Source of the DNA: Rhododendron vialii
Taxonomy: Eukaryota > Streptophyta > Magnoliopsida > Ericales > Ericaceae
NCBI RefSeq assembly: GCF_030253575.1
Contig: NC_080559.1
Span: forward strand, 29,724,501 to 29,788,500
Direction of reading: 5' to 3'
Length of the DNA stretch: 64,000 nucleotides
The notes beneath the pieces were generated by a model that did not search any database, was not told the DNA's origin, and saw only the letters and a list, made by a program, of their open reading frames with translations. Positions 58,341 through 64,000 of this stretch are shown in pieces (the first letter of the stretch is position 1; each line of letters opens with the position of its first letter). Both the position numbers and the translations under genes were made by a program.

Positions 58341-59155
58341 AATTTTAACTTTATAAAAAGAAGAGTCAAATTTTATTTTGTGAAAATGAATTATTTTAGT
58401 TTATTACTTTATTTTAGTCAATAGAGTTTTGTTTGTAAAATTAACATTACAAGATAAAAAATAAAATTGAAAAAACCTATCAATAAATAAGAAAAAAAGG
58501 TTAAAACATAAGTAACTTAATACAAAAATACAAAAAGTGCAAGAGTTGTATGTTATTATTATCTAATCCTAAATGAAAATGGCTAAATCTAACAAAATGG
58601 TTTCAAAAAAGAACCTCATGGAACCGAACCCAAGTTTTCAAGATCTTTGCACACATCACACACCACCAAGCCCAATAATCAAGTTGTGCTCTTAAATGAA
58701 ACAGCTAATAGCCGAGCAAAAAAAAATGGAATAGCTAATATATATTATATAGTTCTATTGTATAAAAACGGGACCTTATACGGTAGCCATACAATTGCAA
58801 CACAAAATACCATTGCAAGCCAAACCATAGAAATCACCCGCCTTTGCCACCATAGAATAACCATAAAAATCACCCGTCTTTGCCACCATCACCACCACAA
58901 ACATCCAACACCATTGCAAGCCAAACCTCCACCAGGACCACCACGTTACAGCATCCTCACCCTCCAATCATGCACCATCATCATTCATCACTATATCTGC
59001 CCCATCCCCACCCATCCCTTGGCTTTTTGGGCTCGTCCCTTTATAAAACGGAAATTGTTCCAGAAGAAAAAAGAGCCTTGACCAGAGTTCATGCACTTAT
59101 TCGAGCTTGGGTTAAAATGCTTAAGGAATTTCAAAAAATTTCAAGCTTGTTTTAG
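58341..59155. other. Intron sequence of gene C, low complexity
   Basis: AT-rich, then a C/A-rich part (58790-59050) with two copies of CCATTGCAAGCCAAACC and of ATCACCCGYCTTTGCCACCAT. Reading frames here are His/Pro-rich translations of repeats and were not called. Confidence 0.45.
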
Positions 59156-59156
59156 T

Positions 59157-59292
59157 TGGAGAAAATGACTACCCATGACATGTTTTGATAATTAATATCT
59201 GCCAAGGACATGCTGAGAACATTTGTTAATGTTGAAAATATCCTTGACGGATATTAATTATCAAAATACGTCTTTGACCGTCATTTTCCCTT
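59157..59292. mobile_element. Small MITE, about 136 bp
   Basis: Arms of about 55-60 bp: GGAGAAAATGAC ... TTTTGATAATTAATATC on the left and the inverse GATATTAATTATCAAAA ... GTCATTTTCCC on the right. Confidence 0.7.
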
Positions 59293-59384
59293 TTAGTTAT
59301 GTGAGTCGTGACAAATGAAACTAAACAAACTTGTAAGTTATAATCGATACATTGCATTTTTTTTTTAAAAACTATTTTAAAAAA

Positions 59385-59680
59385 CAGCATGGGCACGACA
59401 CGGGAATGTTGGCTTTTTGGGGAAGATTTTTTCCAGACGAAAATCAGTTGGTGATGTGCCGGCACGAGCACGACACGACACGATTTAAAAATGGTACAAA
59501 ACGATTAAGTAAACGAGCCAGCATAGCACGACACGATTTAAGTAAACGGGCCGACATGATACGATACGATTAAAAACGGCACGGCATGGTACGATTAAGA
59601 AAACGGACACGGCACCGCACGACACAAATTACGGTTGGCACGAAGCTAAATAGCATGGCACGACACGTTTGACACCTTAG
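59385..59680. repeat. GGCACGACAC-type degenerate repeat, right part
   Basis: Repeated GCACGACACGA, ACGATTTAAGTAAACGGGCC and variants. Same class as 46915-47105. Confidence 0.65.
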
Positions 59681-59905
59681 GAGCATTCATTCATTTCTTT
59701 CTTCCCAGTTGACCGCAAAGACGTGAAAAATCGAGACGCGGAGGAGAAAGGCCGATGGTGGGCATTTCGGGAAGTCAAGGAAAAAAGAGGTGATGAAAAG
59801 TGCATCTATCTAAACCTAGAAGAACGTTCAACTAAGTCTTGCAAATCACAAGGAAGCAAATGACAAAAGCAACTGGAACCATTGGTATGAAAACACAAGT
59901 CATTT

Positions 59906-59910
<5 letters not shown>

Positions 59911-59938
<28 letters not shown>
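59911..59938. repeat. (AG)14 microsatellite
   Basis: Uninterrupted AG dinucleotides. Confidence 0.95.
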
Positions 59939-59942
<4 letters not shown>

Positions 59943-60042
59943 ACTTTGCCTCATATGAACTCAATACCCATCACCTATGTCACATGCATCATCTTTCGTT
60001 TCGGCACCCGTGCCGATGTGTCCTATACCTGTATATATTTTG

Positions 60043-60460
60043 GGAGGGGGGGCTGTCCCTTGAAGGGACAGCAGCGTGCTGTTCCGGCCCAGGGGGCTCC
60101 ACTTCGGTCTCGCTCCAACGATCGAAAACGTTCACTTCGTAGAGCTCGTCGAGTTGAACAAGTTTTTTATAAATCAGCTCGATCGGATATCATTAAGTGC
60201 CTCATCGAAACCTTTTCGTCTTGAAAAGAATGGATCCGAAACACTGAATCAAATTTACTAGAACCCATTATTGGAAAGTTATATGTGTTCCGATCAGACA
60301 CTTAAAGATATCGGATCAAATTGATTTTTTGCATACTTGTTCAACTCGACGAGCTCTACGAAGTGAACGTTTCCGATCATTGGAGCGAGACTGGAGCGGG
60401 GCCTCCTGGGCTGGGACAACACGCTGCTGTCCCTTGAAGGGACAGCAGCCCCCCCAGTCC
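60043..60460. mobile_element. Foldback MULE-MITE, 418 bp
   Basis: Flanked by a perfect 9-bp TSD TATATTTTG (60034-60042 and 60461-60469). The two halves are inverted repeats of roughly 170-190 bp with mismatches, sharing GAACGTTCACTTCGTAGAGC-type and CTCGTCGAGTTGAACAAG sequences. Each tip also holds its own near-perfect hairpin, GCTGTCCCTT G AAGGGACAGC. No coding capacity is credited; frames through it are products of the repeat. A 9-bp TSD points to Mutator-like transposition. Confidence 0.85.
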
Positions 60461-60667
60461 TATATTTTGAGCACTCAGATTTTCTAGTTACGATATTTAC
60501 CGAGAAGGAATATCACATTAGCTAGAAAAATAATGTTTCGAGTATTTCACGTGAACACAAATAAGAAAATAGCAAAAATATATTTTTCTTAACCCCTACT
60601 TGTTAAATACATTATTAAATATGATTTATGGCACATAATTTGAAAAAATTATGCAATATAATATATA

Positions 60668-61571
60668 CTAGTGATTGCCCGTGCCTAAAGCACGACACAA
60701 CACATTGATAAAAAAAAAGGAAAAGGCACGACACAATACTTTTTTATTATAACTTTTAAAAAAATTATCCTTCCCTTATAGTGATCATTACAACTTAACA
60801 AACCCAAATGAAAAATTTTATAATTTAATTTGCAAGTTCTCTTCAAATAGGATAAATTGAACTAATTTCTTCTAAGAATAGTTTCACAACAAATAATACC
60901 GCACCCATTAAAAAAGTAAGAGCACATACCCAAATGAAAATTTTAATTAACTTATGCACAACCATTTGTTAATAGATATCACGATCAACCAATACTTATA
61001 TCACACGCGTATACAATATAGTTCAACCAGCAACTAATCCAAAAAAAAAGTGAATAGTTTTAAAACTCCACTTCTCGTAAGTTAACGAATGCTTCAACTT
61101 GAGTTTTTCCCCCATCAAATCAAAGGAATGCTACAGGCTTACAATTGAGACAAATTATCAAGCACTACTATTGTGAAAAAGAAAAAACAAAGTTTATTCT
61201 TTTGCGACTAAGTTTTTATAATGTTCTTCTATTGCTACCTCAGTTGATGGAAGAAAGGAATTCAATAGAGTTCTCTGATGGATGAGTGGACAATGCACAA
61301 CACCTCAATGATAGAGTTAAGATTTACAATAGGGAGAAGAAAAGGTTTTGATAATAAATGGCACGCTATTAAATATAGAAATACTCAAATATATCAGTCC
61401 CCAGAAAAGACGATATTGCCTAAAAAGTAAGGAAAGAGGGAGGAAGAGAATAATTTATTAAAGGAGTTGATTGAATGGTTATAAACCATTGAAAATTTGA
61501 TCCGACGGTTGGAGAGCTGCTCTGATTTGTATGTATAGACAAAAATCGCTCTATTTTATAATATAGATAGA
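60668..61571 (-). mobile_element. Non-autonomous Helitron, 904 bp
   Basis: On the minus strand it starts TCTATCTATATTATAAAATAGAG and ends with a hairpin (CGTGC/GCACG) followed by GGGCAATCACTAG. It sits between A and T with no TSD. TC start, CTAG end, 3' hairpin and A|T insertion are the Helitron rules. No Rep/helicase, so it depends on an outside source. Confidence 0.8.
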
Positions 61572-61809
61572 TATACGATAAACAAGTGTTCAGGACGTGT
61601 CCCCGTACCCATACCCAATTTGGAGACACATATCCCAGTATCCTAAGATTTAAGTTTAGAAAGGTCTGACGCTTGCACTTGGATCCAATACTCGCACCGG
61701 AGTCCATGCAAACATAGATAGCCAATCACAAAATGTTACCTCCAATGTATTCGGTCTACAAGTCCAGCAGTTCCACAAAATTCAAAATGAACAGTGGACA
61801 AATACTTAC

Positions 61810-61836
61810 AGACAATTTGACTCCACAAGGTGCCGC
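61810..61836 (-). CDS. LRK10L gene C, 27-nt micro-exon
   Basis: Lies between acceptor AAAATGCAG and donor GTCT|GTAAGTATT. It encodes about nine residues (GTLWSQIV plus split codons) and joins the ectodomain exon and the membrane exon in phase 1 on both sides. A matching 24-nt exon with the same acceptor exists in gene A at 26089-26112. Confidence 0.6.
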
Positions 61837-62239
61837 CTGCATTTTGGGATGGAAAAGAATTATGTTAGTGAAGGAAAATCACTACTTTACTACTAATAAA
61901 TAGCGTCACCTTTTTTTTTAATAACTACAGTAAATAAAATAAGCCCCGTTCATTACACAAAAAATAAAATAAAATCATTCTGGATTGTTGATGAAATGTG
62001 GCAGGTTGCACTTAGCTTGCTGCCCGGACACCATGACCATGTAGACTTTGGATCTTTAGAACAAACTCCTTTTTTTACGGTTTCAATAAATTTTTTAAAA
62101 ATTCCCTCTCTCTCAATTTGTTTGTTCAATTTGAGGAATACAACTTTTTAAGAGAATACAATCATTGCACCTATAAATGCTCGACTTTCTAAAAATTGCC
62201 CTCCTAACTTTTTGATAAAGAGTACTTTATTTCAAATAG
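61837..62239. other. Gene C intron 1, part
   Basis: The first 60 bp match gene A intron sequence near 26113-26170. Nothing else recognised. Confidence 0.4.
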
Positions 62240-62242
62240 TAA

Positions 62243-63315
62243 GGCCATCCACAGTGGTATAATAAAAAATGAATAACCAAAAGTTGACACATCAGCTTTT
62301 GATTATTCACTTAAGAGATTGCTAAGTTTAATAATATTGAGGTTCACAATGGTCACTTCTAGTTCATAACCAAAATAAAGGGTCCACTACAATTTCACAC
62401 AATCTCTCTCTCCCTCTTTATTTTCTGCCATTCACTTCTCTCCATTATGTTTTTTTTTTTTGGCAAAAATATATCGAATATATGGTGTTCTTCATAGTGT
62501 TATCTATCAAAACAACACCGAAACTTTTTTTTTCTTGTTCCTATAGCCTATATCACAAATCCACCACTCTCTTAATCTTTCAAAAAAAAAAAATCGAATG
62601 TGTTCTTAAATTTGAAAAAGAATGCAAGGTTCTTCCTCTTTATTTTTTTTGCAAGGTTCTTTATTACTCAACCATAGGGGTAGGAACAAAAAATGAATAA
62701 CCACTTTTTAGTTGAAAAAATCAAATTTTTTTGCTAAAAAGTGATTATTTATCAAAATACTTGGGTAAAAGTAAAAGAAAAAAAACACTTTTCCAGATTC
62801 CTCTCATTGAGACGAATCAATAACCCATAAAAGTTTGGTGCAAAACTAAAAAATGAGAAAAAAATTCAAATAAAGACAATTTTCAGATTTAAGTTAAATT
62901 CATAAGAATGCAGCCTAAAATAGAAACGGAAAAGAAGAGTAAAATATCTTAATCTCCAGCAACGATGGGTTAAATTATAGATGATCGAGAAATATGAGTT
63001 TCACTTTTGAAAGAAAAGAAAGAGAAACAGTTTGTAGTTGAAACGAAGAAGATATAGAGCAAGTGAATAAGAGAATAATAAATAGTAGTTGAAATACGTG
63101 TGTATATAAATTTTGGAACTAGTTAACTTATGTAGTGTGGGGTTCACAAATTTTGATTATTGAAAAAAGTTGCTAGTTTTTGTTATCCAAAGCCCAAAAT
63201 TTGATTATTTCTAAGGATGTTGCTAAGTTTGATTATTCCATTGTGAGCCATTTTTTACACTAATATTGTTAACTTTAATAACAATTGGCTTTTGGTTATA
63301 CCACTGTGGATGGCC
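62243..63315. mobile_element. PIF/Harbinger-type non-autonomous element, 1073 bp
   Basis: Terminal inverted repeats GGCCATCCACAGTGGTATAA at both ends, flanked by TAA (62240-62242 and 63316-63318). A 3-bp TWA TSD points to PIF/Harbinger. The interior is AT-rich with no transposase. Subterminal GATTATTC-containing repeats recur. Confidence 0.8.
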
Positions 63316-63416
63316 TAAGAGACAATTAAAAAGATAATTTTGTAGCTTTTGGTTCCTGACAAATAAAAGTTAAAAAGTGAATAAACAAATTGTGAGAGGG
63401 AGGGAGTAATACACTA

Positions 63417-63688
63417 CTCCCTCCGTCTATTTTTAAGTGTCCTGCTTCGTAACTCCAACATATTAAAAAGACATCATCATTATACTTTTCATATCAACTT
63501 TTTCCTCCACTTTCCTTACTTACCCATCATCATTACACTTTTACTCACTAACTTTTCAAAATAAAATCTACTTTTAGGGACAAAATAGACAATACACCAA
63601 CTTTTACTCCCCTAACTTTACAAAATGGATACTTATTAAGGGACAGCCCAAAATAAAATATTGGACACAAAAAAAGGGACGGAGGGAG
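63417..63688. mobile_element. Stowaway-type MITE, copy 3
   Basis: 272 bp, ends CTCCCTCCGTC and GACGGAGGGAG, left TA at 63415-63416 and right CA (mutated TA). It ends 12 bp downstream of the gene C exon 1 splice donor, so it forms the start of that intron. Confidence 0.85.
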
Positions 63689-63700
63689 CATTACACTTAC

Positions 63701-64000
63701 AAGAATAGTCACAAACGGCGCTGACATTCACAGAATCCCCGAAGCAGGAAGCCCTTTTCCTGCATCTTTCACAGCCTCCAACGTTGTAATCCCACGTAAT
63801 ATCAAACCCATACCCTAACTCCTTATTGAGATCCAACCACGACAAATTCGATCCCCTTTTTCTGATCAACCGCGACGTAGAAATGTATGACACCTCCAAA
63901 AGGCACGAATCGGCAAAATCCCAAACCCTAACATATCTGCCCGCCACGACATACGAATAATACCCATTTCCAGATTTGTCTCTAGTACTGTTACAATAAC
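63701..64000 (-). CDS. LRK10L gene C, ectodomain exon (partial)
   Basis: Open frame from the window edge to the donor TTCTT|GTAAGT at 63701-63700. It encodes the C-terminal part of the extracellular region: SGNGYYSYVVAG, VRVWDFADSCLLEVSYIS, LDLNKELGYGFDITWDY and CRKRASCFGDSVNVSAVC. It aligns residue for residue with the gene A ectodomain at 26566-26870. The N-terminal part, including signal peptide and most of the GUB_WAK domain, is beyond the window. It splices in phase 1 to the micro-exon at 61836. Confidence 0.75.

Noticed and set aside
58647..59081. 144-codon His/Thr/Pro-rich frame
   Set aside because: It reads through tandemly repeated C/A-rich intron sequence and has no family similarity I can see.
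59906..60261. Plus-strand frames of 61-92 codons over the foldback element
   Set aside because: They lie across a microsatellite and a terminal inverted repeat with no start context or motif.
1..64000. CRISPR arrays, tRNA or rRNA genes, bacterial-type operons
   Set aside because: No regularly spaced short repeats with unique spacers and no cloverleaf or rRNA sequence were seen; the DNA is plant nuclear.

Overview
The window is nuclear DNA of a flowering plant, most likely a eudicot. It has spliced genes, AT-rich spacers, Ty3/gypsy retrotransposons with TG...CA LTRs, MITEs, a Helitron and a SINE. I cannot name the species. No rRNA, tRNA, CRISPR or prokaryotic feature is visible.

Host genes form one small cluster of LRK10L-type receptor-like kinases (Lr10-like: GUB_WAK ectodomain, membrane helix, cytoplasmic kinase). 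Gene D (28571-30977, + strand) is complete. Three minus-strand paralogues (A, B, C) share a four-exon plan: ectodomain exon, micro-exon of about 25 nt, membrane exon, kinase exon. Gene A (27325 down to 7891) is a pseudogene. Gene B (35809 to 34298) keeps only the membrane and kinase exons. Gene C (beyond 64000 down to 44860) is open with matching splice phases across every junction in the window. Remnants of a PPR gene sit beside A and B in the same order, so the cluster grew by segmental duplication. A RING-H2 (ATL20-22-like) fragment lies near A.

The corresponding large intron of A and of C has each been entered by a different Tat-lineage Ty3/gypsy element, both with gag-pol antisense to the host gene. 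Element 1 (10543-24977, 14.4 kb, TSD GTGAC) is old: its 712-bp LTRs differ at about 26 sites and gag-pol is full of stops. Element 2 (47122-58335, 11.2 kb, TSD TTAAG) is very young: its 555-bp LTRs look identical and its 1964-codon gag-pol is open with all catalytic residues. Each element carries, between pol and the 3' LTR, an antisense spliced gene with its own TATA box. In element 1 the encoded protein is a plant mobile domain protein; in element 2 it resembles the 'putative gypsy type transposon' family. Both end in coiled coils. Element 1 has a second small antisense gene with its own TATA box. In both elements RNA-hairpin-forming DNA lies just beyond the pol stop, where sense and antisense transcripts converge. 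These antisense gene modules are the most interesting content.

Other layout: 1-1586 is the end of a truncated chromovirus with its LTR. 2250-5470 holds three tandem copies of a block with minisatellites, one copy split by a SINE. 31-41 kb is mostly spacer with MITEs and a 1.26-kb long-TIR MULE. 41579-43963 is a solo chromovirus LTR with perfect TSD. 58.3-63.7 kb (inside gene C introns) holds a foldback MULE-MITE, a Helitron, a Harbinger-type element and a Stowaway MITE.
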